Origin: Flagellimonas okinawensis
GTDB lineage: Bacteria; Bacteroidota; Bacteroidia; Flavobacteriales; Flavobacteriaceae
DNA length: 64,000 bases
Assembly (NCBI RefSeq): GCF_029194005.1
Contig: NZ_JARFVA010000001.1
Span: 682,001-746,000 of the forward strand
Direction of reading: 5' to 3'
The notes beneath the pieces were generated by a model that was given only the letters and a program-made list of their open reading frames with translations, had not been told where the DNA came from and made no database searches. This document shows positions 45,206 to 52,494 of this stretch, piece by piece (the first letter of the stretch is position 1; each line of letters opens with the position of its first letter). The position numbers were made by a program, and so were the translations under genes.

Positions 45206-45793
45206 TTATAGATTTTTGAGTTTGGTACGGTACTGTTCAATGGCCCCAGGTTTGAGATCCACTTTGAGTTGATCCTTCCCAAAATGGTTTTTGGTTATGG
45301 CCACATGGTCCAGGACATGTGTAAAATCCTGCTTCAATTCTTCCATTTGTTCCCTCAACCGTTCATGCACGATCTTGGGCACCGTGGTCTCCTTGTCCAA
45401 GAGTTCAGGATTGGAGGGGGTATTGATCTCGGTCAGTTGTTTTTCAAAAAACTCAAAGTCCCCTTCCCATTCCTCGCCATCCCCAGATTCCAGTTCCTGC
45501 TGAAATAGGGCCTGTATCATACTGACCGTGGGCAGGGTCTGCTCTTTTTCGATACTGCGCATGATGGCCACCATGGCATTGAATCGCCTTTTGATCAAAT
45601 ATTTAAGGCTTGCAATGGTCTCGTGCATCCGTTCATCGGGCGATATACCATTATGATCAAAGAACTCCACCATGGCCAACAAGGTCATGGAATGGGACTT
45701 TCCTTGCCGTTTGGAAAAGCTCCGAAATTTCATGGCCACCGAGATTTTGATCCTCAGTCCCGCAAACGTCTCTTTTTCATATCCTTTATCCAT
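45206..45793 (-). CDS. bfmA: BfmA/BtgA-family mobilization protein
   Basis: 195 residues. N-terminal DNA-binding region (GLRIKISVAMKFRSFSKRQG) resembling ribbon-helix-helix accessory relaxosome proteins; C-terminal charged coiled coil (LREQMEELKQDFTHVLDHV). BfmA/BtgA proteins bind oriT and help the relaxase. Its ATG at 45793 lies inside the first 17-bp direct repeat of the putative oriT region. Confidence 0.87.
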   Translation of the reverse strand: MDKGYEKETFAGLRIKISVAMKFRSFSKRQGKSHSMTLLAMVEFFDHNGISPDERMHETIASLKYLIKRRFNAMVAIMRSIEKEQTLPTVSMIQALFQQELESGDGEEWEGDFEFFEKQLTEINTPSNPELLDKETTVPKIVHERLREQMEELKQDFTHVLDHVAITKNHFGKDQLKVDLKPGAIEQYRTKLKNL

Positions 45794-45874
45794 TTTTTCA
45801 ACAAAAATTCCTTGGTTTTACTGGGCCCGGCCCATTTTTTCAACAAAAACCAAATGCCCGAAATCTTCAAGATT
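45791..45874. repeat. 17-bp direct repeats and two dyads at the mob promoter/oriT boundary
   Basis: The 17-mer CATTTTTTCAACAAAAA occurs at 45791-45807 and 45833-45849. Between them is the perfect dyad TGGGCC-C-GGCCCA (45822-45834), and after the second copy the dyad AATCTT-C-AAGATT (45862-45874); both are 6-1-6. The first repeat overlaps the bfmA start codon. Such iterated sites are typical binding sites for relaxosome accessory proteins or for autoregulation of the mob operon (inference). Confidence 0.55.
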
Positions 45875-45894
45875 CCCCGAAACCCCCATAAACA

Positions 45895-45955
45895 GGGCCT
45901 TGCGAAGCAACCATGATCGGTAGCGCTGCGCCAGCACGCTATCCTCTTGCTTCTC
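45895..45955. other. Candidate oriT core with RP4-like nic sequence
   Basis: An inverted repeat (TAGCG at 45921-45925 with CGCTA at 45937-45941, inner CTG/CAG) is followed at once by TATCCTCTTGC (45940-45950), close to the IncP nic consensus YATCCTG. A smaller palindrome TTGC-GAA-GCAA lies at 45900-45910. The region is directly upstream of bfmA-mobB, where an oriT is expected. Exact nick position is not determined from sequence alone. Confidence 0.5.
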
Positions 45956-46142
45956 CTTTTTGCGCCAAAGGCCCAAAAAGCATCGCACAAACCATCTTAA
46001 AAAGACAGCCGTCCCTTTTCATATTTTACCCTATGGAGCACGGACTTTTGGAAAGTCAGATCAAGTTGGGTTGCCGTGCAAACTTTGCTACGATGTAGCA
46101 TCTTAAATATACCCACATTCCTTCAGGCACAAAAATGCGTTC

Positions 46143-46170
46143 TGCGGGCAAATGGCATCATTTGCCCGCA
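46143..46170. other. Perfect 12-bp hairpin with GCAT loop
   Basis: TGCGGGCAAATG (46143-46154), GCAT loop, CATTTGCCCGCA (46159-46170); no mismatch. A T-rich stretch appears on the minus strand about eight bases beyond the stem, so it might terminate minus-strand transcription, but the GC-rich, perfect palindrome also fits an oriT or single-strand initiation structure. A shorter hairpin TGCTAC-GAT-GTAGCA lies nearby at 46086-46100. Confidence 0.5.
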
Positions 46171-46225
46171 GCAAATATGAAACGTCCATTTTTGGGTTTC
46201 CACAACGTCGGGAGTTCCACGGGAA

Positions 46226-46257
46226 CGCCAAAAAAAAGACCCTTTTTCAAGGGTCTT
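46226..46257 (-). terminator. Rho-independent terminator after the 59-aa gene
   Basis: Stem AAGACCC (46236-46242) with GGGTCTT (46251-46257), 8-nt loop, and a run of A on the plus strand (T-run in the minus transcript) just beyond. It lies 8 bp past the stop of the minus-strand gene ending at 46265. Confidence 0.7.
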
Positions 46258-46264
46258 GTTCCCG

Positions 46265-46444
46265 TCAGTCCTCTGATGGAACAGTATTGGTCTGTTCCCT
46301 GTAATACTCATACCGAAATATCCAGAGATTGACCACCAGGGAGTAGGTTTTGTCCACCGTGGCATCCGCTGTCTTTTTGACAACGCTTTTCTTTGGATGT
46401 TTCTTTGCAGGGATTTCCAATGACTTTTTTACAATTGCTTTCAT
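46265..46444 (-). CDS. Small basic hypothetical protein (59 aa)
   Basis: 59 residues from ATG 46444. Lysine-rich first half (KHPKKSVVKKTADATVDKT) and aromatic second half (LWIFRYEYYREQTN). No family recognised. Supported by its own terminator downstream and by the shared leader element 67 bp upstream of its start, the same spacing as at the DUF932 gene. Larger frame to 46489 is possible but lacks support. Confidence 0.55.
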   Translation of the reverse strand: MKAIVKKSLEIPAKKHPKKSVVKKTADATVDKTYSLVVNLWIFRYEYYREQTNTVPSED

Positions 46445-46510
46445 AATACATGATTTTAGATTATTAATTATTTGAGGGCATCCCCGCACTTCACAAAAAT
46501 TTCAGCTCAA

Positions 46511-46553
46511 AAGGAAACGGAATAAGGAGTGAGGTACGAACGGTTTATGCCGT
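46511..46553 (-). repeat. Leader element copy B (shared with 39955-39998)
   Basis: AAGGAAACGGAATA (46511-46524), 13-bp spacer, GAACGGTTTATGCCGT (46538-46553). Identical blocks to copy A, at nearly the same distance upstream of a minus-strand start (67 bp here, 69 bp there). Confidence 0.6.
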
Positions 46554-46702
46554 AGTCTTTTGATGGGAACATTTTTGAAGGGCGAACTTGCGGTCAAATA
46601 AGGGATAGGTATACTTTGGGGTTGCCCAATACTTTGCAAACAAGAATTTCCCAAATTGGTTTTTGGGTGTTCGACCCACCTAAAAACCAACCATGAACCC
46701 AT

Positions 46703-46731
46703 AAAAAAAGCCCATCGTGATGGATGGGCTT
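46703..46731 (-). terminator. Rho-independent terminator for the ssb-radC operon
   Basis: Stem AAGCCCAT (46708-46715) with ATGGGCTT (46724-46731), 8-nt loop, A-run on the plus strand at 46703-46709 giving a T-run in the minus transcript. Placed 20 bp beyond the stop of the 65-residue gene at 46751. Confidence 0.7.
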
Positions 46732-46750
46732 CGATGGTGTGTTTTGGCAT

Positions 46751-46948
46751 TCACATATTGAATACGAAATCATAACTGTAGAGATTTCGCATTGCCTCTT
46801 CTTCCAAGAGGGTATCATAGTCCTTATCATGCGTTTCTGCAAATTGGAGCAATTCGGTCCCGGAACGGCTTTCCACATCTTCTTTGGATACGGAAAGCAA
46901 ACGTTCCTGGGTCTCGCTATCAAGGTTGGTAAAGTTCAAATAGACCAT
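46751..46948 (-). CDS. Small acidic hypothetical protein (65 aa)
   Basis: 65 residues, strongly acidic (many Glu/Asp), no membrane segment: MVYLNFTNLDSETQERL start, EEEAMRNLYSYDFVFNM end. No family recognised. It follows the RadC-like and 39-residue genes on the same strand and is followed by a good terminator, which supports it being the last gene of this ICE operon. Confidence 0.5.
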   Translation of the reverse strand: MVYLNFTNLDSETQERLLSVSKEDVESRSGTELLQFAETHDKDYDTLLEEEAMRNLYSYDFVFNM

Positions 46949-46974
46949 TATTCAAAACTTTGATAGCTCATTGC

Positions 46975-47094
46975 TCACAGATCATATAGGCTTGGATCGA
47001 ACCCATCGGGGTAATACCTTGGGTCATATTGTTCTTCCAACCATTTTTCAAATTCCGTCATTTCTGTATTCGCTGTATTCGCTTCCATGACCAT
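46975..47094 (-). CDS. Small acidic hypothetical protein (39 aa)
   Basis: 39 residues from ATG 47094 (or 37 from 47088): TEFEKWLEEQYDPRYYPDGF pattern, Asp/Tyr-rich. No family recognised. The start lies 5 bp after the radC-like stop, typical operon spacing. A longer frame to 47178 overlaps radC heavily and was not used. Confidence 0.42.
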   Translation of the reverse strand: MVMEANTANTEMTEFEKWLEEQYDPRYYPDGFDPSLYDL

Positions 47095-47098
47095 TGGA

Positions 47099-47548
47099 TT
47101 AAAGAATTCCATTATCAGCAAAACTGTAATACCGTCCGTCTGGGGCAAGGATGATATGGTCCAAAATCTTGACGTCAAAAAGCTGTGCTGCCTCTTTGAT
47201 TTTTTGGGTCAATTGTTTGTCCTGATAACTGGCCTTGAGTTGCCCAGAGGGATGGTTATGGGCGAGTATGATCCCCACGGAAAGAGTCTTTAGCGTAATG
47301 GCAAAAAGGATGCGCAGATCTACCAAGGTACCTGTGATGCCCCCATGGGATAAGGGGTAAATGCCCTTTACCTTATTGGACTGGTTGAGCAGCACGATCT
47401 TAAAGGTCTCGTGCAGGCCTATGGTCTTGTTGTCCCAGTTTTGGAACAATAGATTCGCTACCTCATTGGAGTTCGTCACGGACAGGGATTTCAGGGTACT
47501 GAGCTTTTCCCGATAACTGATCTGTATTTCATTGACACGGTGTTCCAT
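47099..47548 (-). CDS. RadC/JAB-domain protein of mobile elements
   Basis: 149 residues from ATG 47548. JAMM metal site H-x-H-x10-D in HNHPSGQLKASYQD (near residue 113). RadC-like JAB proteins are frequent on ICEs and phages; the old link to DNA repair is not established and the biochemical role is unknown. Begins after the ssb terminator and precedes two small genes on the same strand. Confidence 0.85.
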   Translation of the reverse strand: MEHRVNEIQISYREKLSTLKSLSVTNSNEVANLLFQNWDNKTIGLHETFKIVLLNQSNKVKGIYPLSHGGITGTLVDLRILFAITLKTLSVGIILAHNHPSGQLKASYQDKQLTQKIKEAAQLFDVKILDHIILAPDGRYYSFADNGIL

Positions 47549-47568
47549 TTCAAATATGTTAAGGATGA

Positions 47569-47602
47569 AAAAAGAAAGGGATGCCCAAAGACTGGACACC
47601 CC
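47569..47602 (-). terminator. Rho-independent terminator after ssb
   Basis: On the minus strand a 9-bp stem GGGGTGTCC / GGGCATCCC with two wobble pairs (plus-strand 47594-47602 with 47578-47586), 7-nt loop, then TTTCTTTTTT. It starts 10 bp after the ssb stop and separates ssb from the RadC-like gene. Confidence 0.65.
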
Positions 47603-47611
47603 CTATCCATT

Positions 47612-47965
47612 TTACTCGGTGGTATTGTTATCACCACCACCCAAAAGCAGGATCTCACTGGCCACTACCTCGGTCACATACTTTTTATTGCCCTCTTTGT
47701 CCTCATAGGATCGGGAGGTCAATTTCCCTTCGATGGCAACTTCCTTGCCCTTGGTCACAAAACCTTCGATGATGTCGGCCAGTTTTCCCCATGCGATGAT
47801 GGTGTGCCATTCGGTATTGGTCACCCGTTCCCCTTCGGAGTTCTTGTAATGTTCATTGGTGGCCATGGTGAACCGTGCCACACGTTTCCCCTTGTCAAGG
47901 TCTGTAATGGTGGGGTCCTGCCCCACATTTCCGATAAGTTGCACTTTGTTTCTCAATGTACTCAT
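47612..47965 (-). CDS. ssb: Single-stranded DNA-binding protein
   Basis: 117 residues: OB-fold from residue 1 (NKVQLIGNVGQDPTIT) through GKEVAIEGKLTSRSYEDKEG, then a short Gly/Asn tail without the acidic SSB C-terminal tip. A mobile-element copy protecting single-stranded DNA during transfer is the natural role. First gene of the minus-strand ssb-radC group. Confidence 0.93.
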   Translation of the reverse strand: MSTLRNKVQLIGNVGQDPTITDLDKGKRVARFTMATNEHYKNSEGERVTNTEWHTIIAWGKLADIIEGFVTKGKEVAIEGKLTSRSYEDKEGNKKYVTEVVASEILLLGGGDNNTTE

Positions 47966-48848
47966 GATAAAAAGTTTTAAAGGCCTGCCGTCCTCCAGTA
48001 TGGACAGATCAGCAAACAGGGTTAAAAATTTCCCCTCTATTTTTTTGGTTTTTGTCTCCCAAATTTTAAGGGGCGTTTGTTTGCTTCTTACGTGCGTAGC
48101 ACAATAAAAGAAGGGGGTTCTGTCAAGGCTTTTGGACAGAAATCGGGAGGCTCCGCGACGTAGTAAAACCTTAAGGTTTTCAAGGAAGTGGAAACCCTAT
48201 TTATGGACAAAACCTGCCTTGGCCTTGACAGGTTCGATGAGGGCCCTAGGAATTCCATCCGACCCATTGGCAAGGGAGCGTACGGGAAGTTAAGCGACTG
48301 CAGGCGATGGTGTCCTGATTGGAAGTCCTTGGGCCCTGCCCTGTTTTTCGATGCCCCGAAAAACAATCAGGGCTTCTTTTATTACGGGACCCTTAAAATT
48401 TGATGGGCGGACAAGCGGATTTGCGGCCTTATAGGCAAAACCCCAAGAAGGGTTTGCAAAGGAAGGACGCACCAAAAATCCGTTTGGGCGACTTCCGTTT
48501 TGCCCAAATGAAGTTTCATCAAACATTACGACAATAAGGGAACAAAAGTATTGGAGTTACCCTACGACCGGATTATTTTTCATCTACAGTGATAAGCATT
48601 TCGTAATTGTTCGGATAAGATTCTTTATGCCCGGAAGCTTTCATATTGTCTCATAAGTCCTGTCGCCGTTTCTCGAAGAATCAGACCCCTAACCTTCCTG
48701 AAGTCCCCTCCAAAACAAGGAAAGTTGTTTGGGTGTCTCAACCTGCGAAGCGTCTCATGTACAATTTTATTGAAGGTCTTGGCCAACCATGGAGCTGCCA
48801 ACAACGGCTGAAATATAAGTTAGCCCAAAAAATAGTTCCTCTTTGAAA
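47966..48848. other. 883-bp region without a supported gene
   Basis: Lies between ssb and the Zn/Cd ATPase. Short frames occur on both strands (for example minus 48290-48526), but none has a recognisable domain or good start. Some sequence near 48000-48120 is T/A-rich and probably holds the ssb promoter. It may contain a junction between the conjugation module and the metal-resistance module. Confidence 0.4.
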
Positions 48849-50816
48849 CTAAGTGTTCCACTTCATCCGCTGAAGTCGAACAGCATTCAATATTGCCAAT
48901 AAGGCAACCCCCACATCAGCAAAAACTGCTTCCCACATCGTGGCTAGGCCTCCCGCTCCAAGGATGAGCACAAATGCCTTCACGCCAAAAGCGAGCCCAA
49001 TATTTTGCCAAACTATCTTTCGGGTGGAGCGTCCTATTTTAATGGCCCGTGCCATCTTGCTCGGTTGGTCGGTCTGAATGATGACATCTGCTGTTTCAAT
49101 GGCCACATCACTACCCAAGCCTCCCATGGCAATGCCCACATCGCTGATGGCCAGAACGGGCGCATCATTAATGCCATCGCCCATAAAGGCCACTTTTGTG
49201 TCGGATTGTTTTTTGAGTTCTTCGACTTCGCCGAGCTTATCTTCTGGTAATAGGCCGCCCTTTGCCCAATCAAAGTTTAACTTTTTCGAGACTTGTTGCG
49301 TTATGGAATCTTTGTCACCCGAAAGCATTATGATTTTCGAAATCCCGGCATCCCTGATTTGTTGGATGGCTAGATGGGCATCTTCCTTGAGTTCATCTGC
49401 AATGGTAACATAGCCTGCAAATTTTTCATCAATGGCCAACATTACAATAGAATCTACAATATCATCGGTTTCTGGAGGCACATCAATGTTGTTTGAGGCC
49501 ATTAGCGCTTTATTGCCCACCAGCACTGTTTTCCCATTGACCGTTCCCCTTAATCCCTTTCCGGCAACTTCCGAAACATCGGTTGCCTTTATATCCGTTC
49601 CTTCGGCTTTGTATTCCAAAATTGCTTTTGCTATGGGATGGGTAGATTGTTCCTCCATGGCCATCAAGTATTTCATAAACTTGGCTTCCTCAAATTGGGC
49701 AGTCTTGATCTCCTTGATTTTAAAAACCCCTTTGGTAACGGTTCCCGTTTTGTCCATCACTACCGTGTTCACTTTGGTGATTGCTTCCAAAAAAGATGCA
49801 CCTTTGAAAAGAATCCCATTTCGGGATGCCGCTCCCAGACCACCAAAATAGCCGAGCGGAATGGAAATGACCAAGGCACAGGGACAGGAAACCACAAGGA
49901 ATATTAAAGCGCGATAAAGCCAATCCCTAAATACATAGTCATTTAGAAAAAAGTAGGGCAAGAACGTTAATCCAATGGCAAGGAAAACTACAATGGGCGT
50001 ATAAATTCTCGCAAATCTTCTAATGAACAGTTCTGTCTTTGATTTTCTGGCTGTAGCGTTTTGTACCATATCCAAGATTCGAGTGATGGAACTATCCTTG
50101 AATTCTTTGGAGGTTTCTACATCGATAACACCCTCAAGATTAATACTTCCGGCATAGACTTTTTCGTCTCTATTTATCGTATCGGGCTTACTTTCGCCAG
50201 TAATTGCCGCCGTATTGAGGGAAGCTCTTTCGGATAAGAGAATACCGTCCAAGGGGATTTTCTCACCCACACGTACTTGTATCCTTTCGCCAATCTCGAC
50301 GGTTTCGGGGTTTACGGTAACGAAATTCCCGTTACGAAGCACCAAAGCTTCGTCCGGTCGCGCATCCAAAAGGGCCTTAATATTTCCCTTTGCCCGATTG
50401 ACTGCTGCATTTTGGAACAGTTCGCCCACGGCGTAAAACAACATTACCGCCACGCCCTCTGGGTATTCGCCTATGGCAAAGGCCCCTAAAGTGGCAATGG
50501 ACATCAGGAAAAATTCAGTAAAGAAATCACCATGCTTTATACTGTTCCAACCTTCTTTGATGACAGGAAAACCAACAGGCAAATAGGCAAGGGTGTACCA
50601 TGCGATTCTTATCCAGCCCTTGAAAAACGGGAAAGCATCAAAATAGTCCACTGCTATGCCGATGATGAGCATTACAAAACTGAAAATGGCCGGTAAATAG
50701 GTTTTGAATTTAGATACACCTTCAGGACCACCATGGTTATGGCCACTTTCGTGTCCGTTTTCGCCCTGGCGTTCCTTTGAACCTAGATCACGTAGTTTTA
50801 CTTTTTTCTTTTTCAT
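48849..50816 (-). CDS. Zn/Cd-type P-type ATPase (CPC motif)
   Basis: 655 residues from ATG 50816. Basic, His-containing N-terminus (HESGHNHGG), no HMA domain. Motifs: TGES, membrane CPC (VVSCPCALVIS), DKTGTVTKG phosphorylation site, and GDGINDAP. CPC places it in class P1B-2 (ZntA/CadA; zinc, cadmium, lead) although Cu(I) ATPases share CPC; the nearby Fur-type regulator favours zinc. An upstream ATG at 50858 would add 14 residues overlapping the next gene region and was not used. Confidence 0.92.
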   Translation of the reverse strand: MKKKKVKLRDLGSKERQGENGHESGHNHGGPEGVSKFKTYLPAIFSFVMLIIGIAVDYFDAFPFFKGWIRIAWYTLAYLPVGFPVIKEGWNSIKHGDFFTEFFLMSIATLGAFAIGEYPEGVAVMLFYAVGELFQNAAVNRAKGNIKALLDARPDEALVLRNGNFVTVNPETVEIGERIQVRVGEKIPLDGILLSERASLNTAAITGESKPDTINRDEKVYAGSINLEGVIDVETSKEFKDSSITRILDMVQNATARKSKTELFIRRFARIYTPIVVFLAIGLTFLPYFFLNDYVFRDWLYRALIFLVVSCPCALVISIPLGYFGGLGAASRNGILFKGASFLEAITKVNTVVMDKTGTVTKGVFKIKEIKTAQFEEAKFMKYLMAMEEQSTHPIAKAILEYKAEGTDIKATDVSEVAGKGLRGTVNGKTVLVGNKALMASNNIDVPPETDDIVDSIVMLAIDEKFAGYVTIADELKEDAHLAIQQIRDAGISKIIMLSGDKDSITQQVSKKLNFDWAKGGLLPEDKLGEVEELKKQSDTKVAFMGDGINDAPVLAISDVGIAMGGLGSDVAIETADVIIQTDQPSKMARAIKIGRSTRKIVWQNIGLAFGVKAFVLILGAGGLATMWEAVFADVGVALLAILNAVRLQRMKWNT

Positions 50817-50858
50817 AGACGGTAAGGTCGTAATTAGTTTCGTGCAACGGAAGTGCAT

Positions 50859-51278
50859 TTATTGACCGCTGCATTTGTCGCAAATTCCCTTAATGACCAA
50901 ATTGGCATTTTCTGCCACATACCCATCAGGTAGATTGATATGGGGAATCTTATGCTCAGTGAGACAGACCGTTTCATCACAGTTATCGCAATGAAAGTGC
51001 AGGTGCAGATCTTGTTCCATTTCACAATTGCAACCTGGTTCGCACAGGGCATACTTTGAAATATTGGTGCCATCATCTATTTGGTGCACAATTCGTTTTT
51101 CCTCAAAGGTCTTCAGGGTCCGGTACAATGTGGTTCTGTCCGCTTTTGAGAAAGCGTTCTCCATATCGGTCAGGGCAATGGCCACTTCCTTTTCAGCCAA
51201 ATATTTATAGATCAAAATACGCATCGCCGTTGGGCGTACACCTTTGTTTTCCAATGTTTTTTCAATTTCTGTCATCAT
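50859..51278 (-). CDS. Fur/Zur-family metalloregulator
   Basis: 139 residues. Winged-helix DNA-binding half (TTLYRTLKTFEEKRIVHQI) and dimerisation half with HLHFHCDNCDETVC and a closing CDKC pair, which form the structural zinc site. Repressor using zinc, iron or another metal; sitting between the RND adaptor and a Zn/Cd-type ATPase makes a zinc role likely. Twelve bp after the adaptor stop, so it is part of the same operon and may control it. Confidence 0.87.
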   Translation of the reverse strand: MMTEIEKTLENKGVRPTAMRILIYKYLAEKEVAIALTDMENAFSKADRTTLYRTLKTFEEKRIVHQIDDGTNISKYALCEPGCNCEMEQDLHLHFHCDNCDETVCLTEHKIPHINLPDGYVAENANLVIKGICDKCSGQ

Positions 51279-51290
51279 ATTGTAATTTTA

Positions 51291-52490
51291 TCAATGGCTA
51301 TGTCCCGCATCCCCTTTTTTCATTTGGGCCATTAAATAGTAGGCATTGTTGTATGCAAATGTAGTATATGGCCCAACGGAATCTACAAAATCGATGGCGA
51401 CCCAATCCCCGTCATTTGGGCCTGTGCTAATTTCGACAGGTTTGAAGCTCCAGTCATTGCCTTCACGCTCCGCTTTAAAAATATACTTCTTTCCTTCGTT
51501 CGAACTTATTGCACTTTCAGGCACCGCAACGGTCTCGGATTTTTGGATTTCAATCCGTCCTTCAACATACATCCCTGGAATCAGCTGCCCTTCCTTGTTC
51601 TCGATTTCGGCATGGACGTGTATCGCTTTGGGATTTTGCTCGAAAGTTTTCCCTACGGAATAAATTTTCGCAGTAAGTTCCTTTCCGGGAATGGATTGCA
51701 CATTGAAGGATACTTGCTGGCCTACCTTTACTTTGTACACATCCTTTTCAAACACCATTAAATCGGCATGGACGTGATGGGTGTCAACGATTTCAAAGAG
51801 GTCGGTCTGCGGTTCTACGTACTGCCCGGTTTTGACGGCTACTTTTTGGACAAATCCCTCAATGGGACTTCGCAATGCCACCCGTTGGTAAATCGTACCG
51901 TTTCTGACCCCGGATGCACCAATGTTCAATTGTTCCAACTGTGCTTCCAATCCTTTTGCCAGGCTTTGGGAGGCCCGGTATTCCGCTTCGGCCTTTTGAA
52001 AGTTGGACCCGCTGCCCACCCCGGCATCATACAAGTTTTTTTGTCTTTCAAATTCCTTCTTAAGAAACTGGCTGTTACTGTAGGAGTTCAGGAAATCGGT
52101 CTGTTTCTGGATGATATTGGGGTGGGACAGATAGGCAACCGTTTGACCTTTGCTTACTTTGTCGCCTTCAATGACCTCTATGGACACCACATTGGCACCC
52201 ACGACGGTAGTAATGGTCGCTTCGTTCTGTGGTGGGACCTCCAGTTGGCCATTGGCCTCCACATATTGCTTCATAACACGTGGGGCAACGGTATCGATTT
52301 TCATGTTAAGGTTGCGGAATTGCGTTTCCGTTAGCATGGCTTCCTTGACTTCACCTTCTTTGTGCATTTCACCCACTTCAGGATTTTTTTGCTTTGCTTC
52401 CTCAGTATCGGCTTTGGAATTCCCACAGGAAGTAAGAACCAAGAGCATCGTCACGAGCCCGATAACGCTATATTTAAAAAGATTGTTCAT
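51291..52490 (-). CDS. RND efflux periplasmic adaptor lipoprotein (CusB/CzcB type)
   Basis: 399 residues from ATG 52490. Lipobox VLTSC, barrel-sandwich and alpha-hairpin domains (ATITTVVGANVVSIEVIEGD, then QFLKKEFERQKNLYDAGVG), membrane-proximal part with VAVPESAISSNEGKKYIF. Links the RND pump to the outer-membrane channel and may deliver metal. The ATG lies 4 bp after the pump-fusion stop; a longer frame to 52520 would overlap it. Confidence 0.9.
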   Translation of the reverse strand: MNNLFKYSVIGLVTMLLVLTSCGNSKADTEEAKQKNPEVGEMHKEGEVKEAMLTETQFRNLNMKIDTVAPRVMKQYVEANGQLEVPPQNEATITTVVGANVVSIEVIEGDKVSKGQTVAYLSHPNIIQKQTDFLNSYSNSQFLKKEFERQKNLYDAGVGSGSNFQKAEAEYRASQSLAKGLEAQLEQLNIGASGVRNGTIYQRVALRSPIEGFVQKVAVKTGQYVEPQTDLFEIVDTHHVHADLMVFEKDVYKVKVGQQVSFNVQSIPGKELTAKIYSVGKTFEQNPKAIHVHAEIENKEGQLIPGMYVEGRIEIQKSETVAVPESAISSNEGKKYIFKAEREGNDWSFKPVEISTGPNDGDWVAIDFVDSVGPYTTFAYNNAYYLMAQMKKGDAGHSH

Positions 52491-52494
52491 TTGT

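Noticed and set aside
46123..46383. Minus-strand frame across the hairpins upstream of the 59-aa gene
   Set aside because: It covers the terminator and palindrome, has no domain, and conflicts with the better supported gene at 46265-46444.
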